Shown: positions 17,221 to 25,502, counted from the stretch's first letter. The stretch is 64,000 bases of DNA from an uncultured Collinsella sp. (GCA_958370785.1 CATXKN010000002.1:1-64000), one strand, 5' to 3'. Translations and numbers: made by a program. Notes: generated from the sequence alone by a model not told the origin.

Positions 17221-19522
17221 GCAGACCAACTCCCTTCAGAGCATCGGTAAGTGCGGCGCGCGTGTTATCGGCCATGGGGCACAGCGGCATGCGGTAGTTT
17301 GCCTCGATCATACCCATCTGAGCGAGCGCTTCTTTAACGGGGATGGGGTTGACCTCGCTAAAGAGGGCATTGATGAGCGGCTGGCCGGCAATTTGGATAT
17401 CGCGGGCGCGCTCCACGTCGCCGTCCAGATAGGCGCGGCACATGTCGTGCACGAGCTGCGGCTGAACATCGGCCCACACGCTGATAGTGCCCGAGGCGCC
17501 CAGGCTCATGAGCGGCACGGTGAGCGCGTCTTCGCCCGAGTACATACGGAAGTCATCGGACAGCAGGTGGGCGATCTTGGCCGCGTAGGCGACGTTGCCC
17601 GAGGCTTCCTTAATACCCATGATGTTGGGGTGCGCGGCCAAGCGCTCTACGTTGCGCTCGCTGATGCCGCAGCCGCAGCGGCCGGGGATGTTGTACAGGA
17701 TGCAGGGGATGTCCACAGCATCCGCTACGGTCTTAAAGTGCTGGTAGATGCCCTCCTCGTTGGACTTGTTGTAGTAGGGGGTAATGAGCAGCAGGCCGTC
17801 GGCGCCCAGGCCCTGATAGGTGAGCGACTTGGTGAGCATGGTCTGTGTGGAGTTAGAGCCCGAGCCTGCAATGACGGGGACGCGGCCTGCAACCTGCTTG
17901 ACCACGGCGGCGACGACGGAGTTGTCCTCGTCATCGGTCATCGTGGCACTCTCGCCGGTGGTGCCCAGAGTGAGGATGGCGTCGGTGCCATTTTGCAGGT
18001 GGAAATCGATAAGGCGCTCGAGCGCGTCAAAGTCGACGCTGCCGTCCTTTTTAAACGGCGTGACGAGGGCGACGATCGAACCCTCGAGGTTGCGGATATC
18101 CATGTTCTTCTCCTTCGCTTCCGCGATCTGGATGCGTTTGTTCCATTGGGCGGCGACGGCCAGGCGTTCGTCCTGGGCGCGGCGACGGGCGCTTTCGGCG
18201 CGCGACTTTGCCAGCAGCTCGCGGCCGCACGGCAGCACGTCGAGCGTGGCAAAGTAGTCGCCCGGGCGCTCGGCGCGACGAATGAGGTCGGCCGAGCCAT
18301 CGGGGCGCAGCAGCACCTCGGCGGAGCGCAGGCGGCCGTTGTAGTTGTAGCCCATGGAGTAGCCATGCGCGCCGGTATCGTGGATCACGAGCACATCACC
18401 CATGTCGATCTGCGGCAGCTCGCGGTCGATGGCGAACTTATCGTTGTTCTCGCACAGATTGCCCGTAATGTCGTACGTGTTCGTGACCGGTGCTGCGGTC
18501 TTGTCAGGGCCACCCGGCTGTCCCATCACCGTAATGTGGTGGTAGGCACCATACATAGCGGGACGAATGAGGTCGACGGCGCTTGCGTCCACGCCGATAT
18601 AGTCCTTGTAGATCTGCTTTTCGTGGATGGCCTTGGTGACCAGGCATCCGTAGGGTCCCATCATAAAGCGACCCATCTCGGTGCAGATCGCCACATCGCC
18701 CATGCCGGCGGGGACCAGAATCTCGTCGTAGGCTGCGTGTACGCCCTCGCCGATGGCGTGGATATCGTTAGCCTGTTGCTCGGGCAGGTAGGGGATGCCC
18801 ACACCGCCGGACAGATTGATAAAGGCGACATGTGCGCCGGTCTCGCGCTCCAGGCGCACGGCAAGCTCAAAGAGGATGCGTGCGAGCTTGGGATAGTAGT
18901 CGTTAGTGACGGTATTACTGGCAAGGAAGGCATGGATGCCAAAATTCTCGGCGCCCTTGGCCTTGAGCATGCGGAAAGCCTCAAAGAGCTGCTCGGTGGT
19001 CATGCCGTACTTGGAGTCGCCGGGGTTGTCCATAATGCCGTTGGAGAGCTGGAATAGGCCGCCCGGATTAAAACGGCAGCTGACCGTCTTGGGAATGGGT
19101 CCCGCAACGCGCTCAAAGAACTCGATATGGCTTATGTCGTCAAAGTTGACGATGGCGCCCAGCTTATCTGCAAGGGCAAAATCCGCTGCCGGCGTGTCGT
19201 TGGACGAGAACATGATGTCGTGGCCGGTGATGCCCAGTGAGCGGGCAATCATGAGCTCGGTATAGCTCGAGCAATCGCAGCCGCAGCCGTATTCGTTGAG
19301 AATGGAGATGAGCGCCGGGTTGGGATTGGCCTTGACGGCAAAGTATTCCTTAAAGCCCGGATTCCATGCAAAGGCGTCGCGCACTTCTTGCATGTTGCGG
19401 CGGATGCCCGCCTCGTCGTATAGATGAAACGGCGTGGGGAACTGCTCGACGATATGCTCGAGCGTTTCCTTGTCCACAAACGGCTGCTTGGCCGCATACG
19501 CTTCGTTGGGGGTCAATGCCAT
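17213..19522 (-). CDS. lysA-dapA: In-frame LysA-DapA fusion: diaminopimelate decarboxylase plus 4-hydroxy-tetrahydrodipicolinate synthase
   Basis: A 769-residue frame without a stop. Residues 1-445 are a fold-III DAP decarboxylase: the PLP lysine lies in FAVKANPNP (K64), with the Gly-rich PLP-phosphate loop INLSGGVG and the C-terminal GAHGYSMGYNYNGR. Residues 446-473 are an Ala/Arg/Glu helix. Residues 474-769 are a full-length DapA: TPF near its start, LGTTGES, the catalytic Tyr in YNIPGR and the Schiff-base Lys in GIKEASGN. The chain thus joins the first committed and the last step of lysine synthesis. An internal AAGGAG and ATG at 18103 could also give free DapA of normal length (296 residues). 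Lysine riboswitch upstream. Confidence 0.88.
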   Translation of the reverse strand: MALTPNEAYAAKQPFVDKETLEHIVEQFPTPFHLYDEAGIRRNMQEVRDAFAWNPGFKEYFAVKANPNPALISILNEYGCGCDCSSYTELMIARSLGITGHDIMFSSNDTPAADFALADKLGAIVNFDDISHIEFFERVAGPIPKTVSCRFNPGGLFQLSNGIMDNPGDSKYGMTTEQLFEAFRMLKAKGAENFGIHAFLASNTVTNDYYPKLARILFELAVRLERETGAHVAFINLSGGVGIPYLPEQQANDIHAIGEGVHAAYDEILVPAGMGDVAICTEMGRFMMGPYGCLVTKAIHEKQIYKDYIGVDASAVDLIRPAMYGAYHHITVMGQPGGPDKTAAPVTNTYDITGNLCENNDKFAIDRELPQIDMGDVLVIHDTGAHGYSMGYNYNGRLRSAEVLLRPDGSADLIRRAERPGDYFATLDVLPCGRELLAKSRAESARRRAQDERLAVAAQWNKRIQIAEAKEKNMDIRNLEGSIVALVTPFKKDGSVDFDALERLIDFHLQNGTDAILTLGTTGESATMTDDEDNSVVAAVVKQVAGRVPVIAGSGSNSTQTMLTKSLTYQGLGADGLLLITPYYNKSNEEGIYQHFKTVADAVDIPCILYNIPGRCGCGISERNVERLAAHPNIMGIKEASGNVAYAAKIAHLLSDDFRMYSGEDALTVPLMSLGASGTISVWADVQPQLVHDMCRAYLDGDVERARDIQIAGQPLINALFSEVNPIPVKEALAQMGMIEANYRMPLCPMADNTRAALTDALKGVGLLD
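18101..18116 (-). promoter_or_regulatory. Internal ribosome binding site for dapA within the fusion
   Basis: Reading leftward, GAAGGAGAAGAAC precedes an ATG at 18103 exactly where the DapA domain begins. It could allow independent DapA synthesis besides the fusion protein. Confidence 0.6.
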
Positions 19523-19592
19523 GTCCCGTAAACCTCGCTATCCAGACGGCGCCATCTGCGCATCGAATCCGCATAGCGTGGACCCAATGTCC

Positions 19593-19750
19593 GGATAGCG
19601 CTCCCGCATTGCTGCAGACAGTCCTGCGGGTGTTTCCCGCAGGCCCACCAGGTTGTTCGTGCCCGAAAAACCCAGTTCGGCGGGTTTCGCCTCCCCGCGG
19701 GGTCAAAGCCTGCCGGCTCGCCCGCGGATCTTCGTGCCCGCGCCTCTATC
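19593..19750 (-). ncRNA. Lysine riboswitch (L-box) in the lysA-dapA leader
   Basis: Reading leftward, the aptamer opens with GATAGAGGCGCG and closes with GGGAGCGCTATC, the P1 strands and adjoining conserved bases of the lysine riboswitch. Between them are GGCGAAACCCGCCGAA, CTGGTGGG and GGACTGTC, in the family's order. After the aptamer, GTCTGGATAGCGAGG just before the start codon can pair with the 3' P1 strand GCGCTATCCGGAC, suggesting translational control through the ribosome binding site. A hairpin TGGTAAAG/CTTTACCA (19754-19785) precedes the aptamer. Identification is by eye; the switching direction is inferred from the family (lysine represses). Confidence 0.85.
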
Positions 19751-19901
19751 AAGTGGTAAAGACCCTACCACGTTGCACTTTACCAAACAAGAGTATTCGT
19801 ATATAACGTTTAAAAAATGCAGGGATATGCTGGAAATAAGGGCGTCATAATTCTGCATCACAATAGTGTGTGAATGGATATGCCCCATGAAAGGACCCTT
19901 T

Positions 19902-21089
19902 ATGACCGAGCTCCAAGAACTCCGTCGCTATCGGCGCGATCTCCATCGCATTCCGGAGCTCGATTTCGATCTTCCGCAGACTATCGCCTATATTGAGGGC
20001 GTGTTGGCGCCGCTCGCTTGCGAGGTGACCCATCCGTGTCCGAGCTGCGTCTGTGCCTTCTTCGATGCCGGTGTGGGCGCTACGCATGCCACGGCGATTC
20101 GCGCCGATATGGACGCCCTGCCCATCGCCGAGGCAACGGGCGCGGCCTTTGCCTCGGCGCATCCCGGTAAGATGCATGCGTGCGGTCACGACGGTCACAT
20201 GGCCATGGTGCTTGCCGCCGCGACGCATGTCGACCGAACGATTCGCGAGCAGCCGGGCGCCATCAAGCGCAATGTGCTCTTTGTGTTTCAGCCGGCCGAG
20301 GAAACGACCGGTGGCGCCAAGACAGTGTGCGAGAGCGGCGTATTCGAGCGCTATGGGGCAGATCGCATCTTCGGCTTCCATGTGTGGCCCGATTTGCCTG
20401 CCGGTACGTTGGCGAGCTGTCCCGGTCCGCTGCTGGCGCGTTCGAGCGAGACGCACATTCATATCCATGGCACGAGCATCCATATCGCTAAGACCTATGG
20501 CGTTCCGGTCGAGGAGTCGCACGATGCGGCGCTGGCGGCTGCCAAGTTCTTGGTTGCCGAGCGCGAACTGATGGATGAGCTGGGCGCCGATGAACCCTGC
20601 ATTGGTAAGTTCGGCCTGCTGCAGGCCGGCACCGTCTGCAATGCGGTGGCGGGGGAGGCCCATGTTGCGGGCAGCCTGCGCGTGTTTACGGACGGCATGT
20701 TCGACCGCGCGCGCGAAGGCGTGCGCCGTGTACTCGACGAGGCGTGCGCTGCAACGGGTTGCACGTACGATCTCAATTTTGCCGAGGGCTATCCGCCAGT
20801 CGATAACGACCCCGAGCTGTTTGCCCACATTGCGCCTGCCTTGTCCGAACTGCAACTTGTGGACGAGCCGCTGCTAATCGCCGAGGATTTCGCCTTCTAT
20901 CAGCGCTATCTGCCGGGCGTGTTCTTCTTGCTGGGCACGGGCGTGCCGGAGGGTCAAGAAAACCCGAGCGATTCGGATGGCTGTCCCGCCTATGCCACGA
21001 GCGCCCTTCACACTGATACCATGCTCTTTGACGAGGAAATCCTGCTCAAAGGCCTCGATGTCTACAAACGATTGCTTGTGATGGAGTGA
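19902..21089 (+). CDS. dapL: M20-family amidohydrolase, probable N-acetyldiaminopimelate deacetylase
   Basis: 395 residues from the ATG at 19902, which has GAAAGGA upstream. The M20D metal-binding text is clear: RADMDALPI, MHACGHDGHMAM near residue 95, FQPAEE with the catalytic Glu, and GFHVWPDLP. The lid domain occupies residues about 180-290. Members of this family hydrolyse N-acyl amino acids. Divergent placement from a riboswitch-controlled operon containing dapH makes N-acetyl-DAP deacetylation the natural role, giving LL-DAP. Hippurate-type hydrolase would be the alternative if found elsewhere. Confidence 0.85.
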   Translation: MTELQELRRYRRDLHRIPELDFDLPQTIAYIEGVLAPLACEVTHPCPSCVCAFFDAGVGATHATAIRADMDALPIAEATGAAFASAHPGKMHACGHDGHMAMVLAAATHVDRTIREQPGAIKRNVLFVFQPAEETTGGAKTVCESGVFERYGADRIFGFHVWPDLPAGTLASCPGPLLARSSETHIHIHGTSIHIAKTYGVPVEESHDAALAAAKFLVAERELMDELGADEPCIGKFGLLQAGTVCNAVAGEAHVAGSLRVFTDGMFDRAREGVRRVLDEACAATGCTYDLNFAEGYPPVDNDPELFAHIAPALSELQLVDEPLLIAEDFAFYQRYLPGVFFLLGTGVPEGQENPSDSDGCPAYATSALHTDTMLFDEEILLKGLDVYKRLLVME

Positions 21090-21091
21090 CG

Positions 21092-21415
21092 ATGGGGCGA
21101 CGCCGACAATCTGCCGTATATAGTCCGGGTGGATGCGGGTGTGGCTTGCTACTGCTTCCGGTTATTGCTGTGAGCATTGGCGTGATGTTTGCGCTTGCCG
21201 GGCTGGCAGCAGCGGCACTCGTACTGTTGATTGTGGCTATTGGCGTGACGATTTGGCTCTGCCGCAATCGCGAGCAACGCCGTGCCGATGGTAAGACCAA
21301 TGTTGGATGGGTCGTCTTCCTGATCATTGCGTACCCGCTGAGTGTCAGCTACCTGGTGTTCTTTGTCCTGTTGATGATCGGCGCCTTTACGGGGGAATCT
21401 GTCGCGGTGGGTTGA
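21092..21415 (+). CDS. Small membrane protein of unknown function
   Basis: About 107 residues with a cysteine/glycine-rich start (YSPGGCGCG), then two long hydrophobic stretches (GLLLLPVIAVSIGVMFALAG and AALVLLIVAIGVTIWL) and a third (VGWVVFLIIAYPLSVSYLVFFVLLMIGAF), giving three or four membrane helices. A basic loop (RNREQRRADGKTN) separates the halves. The start follows the deacetylase stop by two bases, so the two are translated together. No family was recognised. Confidence 0.7.
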   Translation: MGRRRQSAVYSPGGCGCGLLLLPVIAVSIGVMFALAGLAAAALVLLIVAIGVTIWLCRNREQRRADGKTNVGWVVFLIIAYPLSVSYLVFFVLLMIGAFTGESVAVG

Positions 21416-21520
21416 TGCGCTGCCAGCAGACGGTCGAGCAAAGTGCGCTTGCTCGGCGTTTGGATAACTGCATTGGCCGTTTACCGCAACCTTAGCTCTC
21501 AGCTAATGAATTCATGTTTA

Positions 21521-21574
21521 ATCCTTCCTACGATGTGCTGTGTGCCGGCGCGGTAGCCGGATCGTAGGAAGGAT
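21521..21574 (+). promoter_or_regulatory. Hairpin that buries the ribosome binding site of the lipoprotein gene
   Basis: ATCCTTCCTACGAT (21521-21534) and its exact inverted copy (21561-21574) form a 14-base-pair stem. The right arm contains GGAAGGA, the ribosome binding site of the ATG at 21580. The loop holds a further CCGG/CCGG pairing. Such a structure can make translation depend on temperature, a ligand, a protein or an antisense RNA; which is unknown. Confidence 0.7.
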
Positions 21575-21579
21575 GCATG

Positions 21580-22122
21580 ATGAATAAGCTCGAAAACGAA
21601 GTGCTGCTGAGCCGTCGCGCTGCACTTGGCGCATTCGCCACCGTCGCCTTGGGCACTGCCGGTCTTCTTGCCGGCTGTGGTAGCGATAAGGCGACCGTCA
21701 CCGAGGACGCCGACGATGGCGACAAGAAGGAAGAGGCGAAGAAGGAAGAGCAGCCTACGACTGACCTGGCGGTTGGTACGACGGTGGCCACGGCTGCCGG
21801 TCTCTCCGTCGTCGTCGATTCCGTCCAGCCCGGCCTCACAAATTATGACGGTTCGACCATGACGGGCGTTCACGTCACGTACGTCAACAATGGCGATGAG
21901 GGCGCGGACTACAATGTCTACGACTGGAAGGGCGAGGACGCCAACGGTGCTCAGCAGAACCAGGGTTATTACAGCGAGGGCTCCGATGAACTGCAGTCTG
22001 GTACCCTTGCCGCCGGCGGTTCCGTGGCGGGCAATATCTACTTTGATGGTGACATCAAGAAGGCTCTCTATTTTGCCAACGTGTTTGATAAGTCTGCCGC
22101 CGCAAGCTGGGTGCTGGCCTAA
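21580..22122 (+). CDS. Predicted lipoprotein with a DUF4352-like extracellular domain
   Basis: About 180 residues. An N-terminal signal with SRRAALGAFATVALGTAGLLAGCG carries a lipobox (LLAG|C), so the mature protein would be lipid-anchored at Cys 34 or so; the twin Arg may mean Tat export. A charged linker (EDADDGDKKEEAKKEEQ) leads into a beta-rich domain (VVVDSVQPGLTNYDG...VHVTYVNNGDEGADYNVYDWKGEDANG...) like the immunoglobulin-like DUF4352 fold. Its binding partner is unknown. The ribosome binding site is occluded by the hairpin just upstream. Confidence 0.8.
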   Translation: MNKLENEVLLSRRAALGAFATVALGTAGLLAGCGSDKATVTEDADDGDKKEEAKKEEQPTTDLAVGTTVATAAGLSVVVDSVQPGLTNYDGSTMTGVHVTYVNNGDEGADYNVYDWKGEDANGAQQNQGYYSEGSDELQSGTLAAGGSVAGNIYFDGDIKKALYFANVFDKSAAASWVLA

Positions 22123-22161
22123 CATGTCGCTACCGTTGCGCCGTATGGGAGGTGAGGTCGT

Positions 22162-22584
22162 ATGCCCGATAAAAAGCTGACTGACGAGTTACTCAATGAG
22201 CTTCTCGACGCGCCAAACATCGATGGATATATCAAAGAACACGACTTTGCCGCCCCGTCGCTTTCGGACTACCTTAAGCAGCTGCTGCAGGAAAAGGGCT
22301 TAGAGCGCTCGCGCGTGGTGCGGATGGCCGACCTCAATGAGACCTTTGGTTATCAGATTTTTACCGGTGCACGCCACCCAAGCCGTAATAAGGTGCTGCA
22401 GATTGCCTTTGCGATGGCGTTGACGCTCAAGGAGACCAACCGCGCTCTGACGGCTGCCGGGGTAAGCGTCCTCAACTGTAAGGACCGTCGCGATGCGATT
22501 GTCATCTTTTGTATTGATCGCGGCTGCAGCCTGCAAAAGGTCAACGAGGAACTGTATCGCTTTGGCGAGGAGACGGTGAGTTAG
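22162..22584 (+). CDS. Small helix-turn-helix (XRE-like) protein of unknown role
   Basis: 140 residues, all-helical. Residues about 33-90 (SLSDYLKQLLQEKGLERSRVVRMADLNETFGYQIFTGARHPSRNKVLQIAFAMALTLKETNRAL) have the layout of an XRE-type helix-turn-helix, with GYQIFTGARHPSR as the recognition region. The C-terminal 45 residues (VLNCKDRRDAIVIFCIDRGCSLQKVNEELYRF) form a second small domain. GGGAGGTGAGG precedes the ATG. It is followed by a membrane Ser/Thr kinase on the same strand, suggesting a regulatory pair, which is inference. Confidence 0.75.
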   Translation: MPDKKLTDELLNELLDAPNIDGYIKEHDFAAPSLSDYLKQLLQEKGLERSRVVRMADLNETFGYQIFTGARHPSRNKVLQIAFAMALTLKETNRALTAAGVSVLNCKDRRDAIVIFCIDRGCSLQKVNEELYRFGEETVS

Positions 22585-22681
22585 CGGCCGATGGCTGAGT
22601 TGGCTGTTACCAAAACAACTATGCGAACGAACAGGGCGTGGATGCCATGGGGTGTCCGCGCCCTGCGTTATGATGGACGCT

Positions 22682-24082
22682 ATGGATACTCAGAGCCCAA
22701 CATATTCCGATGACGAGCTGACTGCTTCACTTGTCGAGCATTTGGCGTCGCTTGACCGCGATGACAGCTATCGTGTGGAGCGCGTGCTCAAGTTCTCGGA
22801 TGTCGAGACGACCGAACTCGTCTATTTTGAGGGCTCTGGCGGCGGGTCTCTCGGTCCCTTTGTCCGCAAGCGCATCGATGCTTCGGCGCAGATTGGCGGA
22901 GCATATGAGCGCCTGTTTGCGGCCCAGCGCGCCGGTCATCGTTTTGAGCATTTGCCCCGAATCGTCGATTGCCGCCGCGTGGGCGACGAGCTTGACGTGG
23001 CGATGGAGTATGTCGAAGGCGAGACACTCGAGGCGTTGGTGGGACGCTTGGGGGCGACGCCCGATTATGCCCGCGAGCTGTATCCCGTTCTGTGTGAAGC
23101 GGTGGGCGAGCTGCATGCTGGTTTTGCAGCTGCGGGGGAGCCAGGGGTACCGGTAATCCACCGCGACCTTAAACCCTCGAACATCATTGTGTCGGGCGTG
23201 AGATACGCGACCGATGCCGGCATGACCTTTTCCTCGCTGGTGATTATCGACCTGGGAATCGCGCGCGTTTGGCGCGATGGCGCCGACGCCGACACCGTCA
23301 AGTTTGGCACGCGTTCCTATGCGCCGCCCGAGCAGTTTGGGTTTGGGCAGACGAGCGTCCGCAGCGATATTTACGCGCTTGGCGCCCTGCTGTTCTTTTG
23401 CCTGACGGGAACTGACCCCAAACCGGGGCGGGACATACGTGAGCAATGCGAGGCGCATGGCATTCCCGTCCCGCTGTCGGATGTGATTTGCATGGCGATG
23501 GCGCTCGATCCGGCTAAGCGCTTTGTGAGTGCAAAGGCATTGGGCAATGCTGCGCGCGCGGCGTATGAGCTATGTCTCCCTGCGTCGTCGCCCGTGACCT
23601 GTTCTACTGCCAGTGTGCCCCGGGTCGCGGTGTCACAGGTGCAGCGGGTACAGCAGCCGGTTGCCCTCACGCTTCCGTCTTCTGCAAACCGGCGTTCGAT
23701 CGTCTCTCCCGTGCCGTCCAAATGTGCACGTCTGCTCTCGCGTATCCCCGAGCCCGTGGGGCGCATATGGAATGGATGCGTCTATGCGACAACATTGTTG
23801 CTGCTGGTGGGCAGCCATTTTGCGGTATTTACGCCGACGGGCGAAAACCGAAACTATCCAACGTGGTTTTTGGCACTTGAGTATTTCTTTATGGTCGATG
23901 GCCTGGTGCTGCTTATTACGTTTGGTATGCTCGACCGCCGCAGGCTTCGGCGTCGCTTTCCCGTGCTCGATCGGTATCGGGGAGGCGCCTTTGTCGAACT
24001 ATGGTTCAAGGCGCTCGGGTTTATGTTTGCCGTCATGTGCGTCGTTGTTGTTATCGGCAACGCGACGGGCGTCGTCTCCTAG
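22682..24082 (+). CDS. Membrane-anchored Ser/Thr protein kinase (Hanks type)
   Basis: About 466 residues. The kinase domain spans residues 15-290: a weak Gly-loop (GSGGGSLGPF), VAMEYVEGETLE hinge, catalytic HRDLKPSNI, metal motif DLGIA in place of DFG, and APPEQFG in place of APE. The juxtamembrane segment (about 290-370) is low-complexity. Three hydrophobic helices follow (ATTLLLLVGSHFAVF, YFFMVDGLVLLITFGML, FMFAVMCVVVVIG) instead of the usual single helix and PASTA repeats, so there is no extracellular wall-sensing domain. The ATG at 22682 is chosen among several in-frame starts; the ribosome binding site is poor and TATGAT just upstream could be a -10 element. Confidence 0.85.
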   Translation: MDTQSPTYSDDELTASLVEHLASLDRDDSYRVERVLKFSDVETTELVYFEGSGGGSLGPFVRKRIDASAQIGGAYERLFAAQRAGHRFEHLPRIVDCRRVGDELDVAMEYVEGETLEALVGRLGATPDYARELYPVLCEAVGELHAGFAAAGEPGVPVIHRDLKPSNIIVSGVRYATDAGMTFSSLVIIDLGIARVWRDGADADTVKFGTRSYAPPEQFGFGQTSVRSDIYALGALLFFCLTGTDPKPGRDIREQCEAHGIPVPLSDVICMAMALDPAKRFVSAKALGNAARAAYELCLPASSPVTCSTASVPRVAVSQVQRVQQPVALTLPSSANRRSIVSPVPSKCARLLSRIPEPVGRIWNGCVYATTLLLLVGSHFAVFTPTGENRNYPTWFLALEYFFMVDGLVLLITFGMLDRRRLRRRFPVLDRYRGGAFVELWFKALGFMFAVMCVVVVIGNATGVVS

Positions 24083-24091
24083 ATATACGAA

Positions 24092-24115
24092 AAAGGGCCC
24101 CGTTTGGGGCCCTTT
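24092..24115. terminator. Bidirectional intrinsic terminator
   Basis: AAAGGGCCCC (24092-24101) pairs with GGGGCCCTTT (24106-24115) between the convergent kinase and wall-protein genes. Confidence 0.9.
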
Positions 24116-24134
24116 GCAGTTGAGGCTTGCGAGC

Positions 24135-25268
24135 CTAAATGCGGTTCATCTGGGAAGCGACCTTGTTGTACCAGTCCTGCCACGTGGGCGGGCAGTACTT
24201 CTTGGCTGCTGCCGGGGTAAGCGTGGAGCCATAGTTGGCGCCCAGGTAGGCAACGTGGGCGGAGACACCCTCGCTCCAGCTGCCAAAGCTACGCCAACCA
24301 CCGCCGCGGGCACTCCAGCCCCAGGCGTTATAGGAGCCGGCGCAATAGAGGCCCTTGCTGCTCTCGATGCAGGCGATAGCGGGGGACCAACGGGGATCGA
24401 CGCCGGTATTCCAGGCGGCGACGGCAAAGTTATAGCCCTGGCCTGCCATGGGGGAACCGGCGAGGTAGTTGTCGATGCGGCTCGTCCACTCGTTAATGAA
24501 CGAGTCGTAATCGGAATTGCCGCTGTTGGAGTTGTTCACCGTGGTGTCGATGGTGGTGTTGGAGTTGGTGGCCTGACTGTTGGAGTTATTGCCACTCACG
24601 CCGGTACCCGAGATCTTCTCGGCGGCAGCGGCTTTGTCGGCCTCGAGCTTAGCCAGTTCGGCGGCATTTTCCTGCTCGGCCTTTGCCTGCGCCTCGCTGC
24701 GGAGCTGCTGCGCCTGGGCCAGCGCGTCCTCGGCATTCTTTTGCTCGCCCTCGAGCTGAGACTTGGCCTGATCGAGCTCGGTTTTGTTTTGCTCGAGCTC
24801 GGTTTGCATCTTGTTAAGCTCTTCGATCTCGTCGACGCTCGAGCTCGTAATCTGGTTGGTGTATTTGCAGGTGGTGATAAAGTCACCCAAGCTCTGCGTG
24901 TTCACCAGGAAGCTCACGATGGGGCTGGTGCCCTTCTGGTACTTATACAGATCGCGCATGGCGGAGCTTGCCTTGGCCTGCTGCTCGGGTAGCTCGGCCT
25001 CAATCTTATCGATGTTCGCTTCATTGGAGTCGATCTGCTTTTGCAGATCCTCGAGCTTGGTTCGAGCGTCGTTGTAGGCGCTCGTAGCGTCTTCGATTTT
25101 TTTCTGGGCGGCGGAAAGCTGATCCTGCGTTGCCTGCGAGGCGGCATAGGCCGCGACGGGGGAGAGCATCGGCGTGGCCGTCAGCGCGACGGCGAGCGCG
25201 GCGCTCGTGATGATACGAGCCGGCTTCGACGCGATGAGCGCTGCGGTGCGATGGTTCGAATGCTGCAT
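24135..25268 (-). CDS. Secreted coiled-coil cell-wall protein with a C-terminal lysozyme-like domain
   Basis: About 377 residues from the ATG at 25268, preceded by GAGGGA. A signal peptide (IITSAALAVALTATPMLSPVAAYA) is cleaved near AYA-AS. Residues about 40-215 form a long coiled coil of the kind found in CwlO/PcsB-type wall proteins (QLSAAQKKIEDATSAYNDARTKLEDLQKQ). An Asn/Ser-rich linker leads to residues about 265-377 (FAVAAWNTGVDPRWSPAIACIESSKG...NAWGWS), resembling lysozyme/glucosaminidase-like domains in which the Glu of CIESS would be catalytic. A NlpC/P60 or CHAP Cys-His pair is not evident. Likely role: peptidoglycan remodelling. Confidence 0.8.
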   Translation of the reverse strand: MQHSNHRTAALIASKPARIITSAALAVALTATPMLSPVAAYAASQATQDQLSAAQKKIEDATSAYNDARTKLEDLQKQIDSNEANIDKIEAELPEQQAKASSAMRDLYKYQKGTSPIVSFLVNTQSLGDFITTCKYTNQITSSSVDEIEELNKMQTELEQNKTELDQAKSQLEGEQKNAEDALAQAQQLRSEAQAKAEQENAAELAKLEADKAAAAEKISGTGVSGNNSNSQATNSNTTIDTTVNNSNSGNSDYDSFINEWTSRIDNYLAGSPMAGQGYNFAVAAWNTGVDPRWSPAIACIESSKGLYCAGSYNAWGWSARGGGWRSFGSWSEGVSAHVAYLGANYGSTLTPAAAKKYCPPTWQDWYNKVASQMNRI

Positions 25269-25332
25269 CCAGTCCCTCTGCAATCAATCGTAGGTTATTG
25301 GTCGAGCTGTATTCTACTACTGCTTTCGACCT

Positions 25333-25375
25333 CAACTTGAACCTTAAAGGTTCTAAAGGGTCAAGTTGAACTTGA
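25333..25375. promoter_or_regulatory. Nested palindromes, possible MerR-family operator
   Basis: CAACTTGAACCTT (25333-25345) and AAGGGTCAAGTTG (25356-25368) are inverted copies with one mismatch. Overlapping them is the perfect palindrome TCAAGTT-G-AACTTGA (25361-25375), which resembles SoxR/MerR-type sites. It lies 65-107 bases upstream of the wall-protein start. Confidence 0.4.
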
Positions 25376-25502
25376 GGCTTTGGCCTTGACCTGCGGGAAT
25401 GGTGAATTGTTGAGAAACCATAGAGTTCAACTTTAACGTTACGGCACCCTGTTGCAACGGGATTCTCGGCTGTAAAAGTTGCCCTCACGTGGGGTTTTGC
25501 AA

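Noticed and set aside
17057..19057. A 666-codon frame antisense to the lysA-dapA fusion
   Set aside because: The leftward frame shows complete LysA and DapA motifs and a riboswitch; the opposite frame is low-complexity Gly/Ala/Val/His text.
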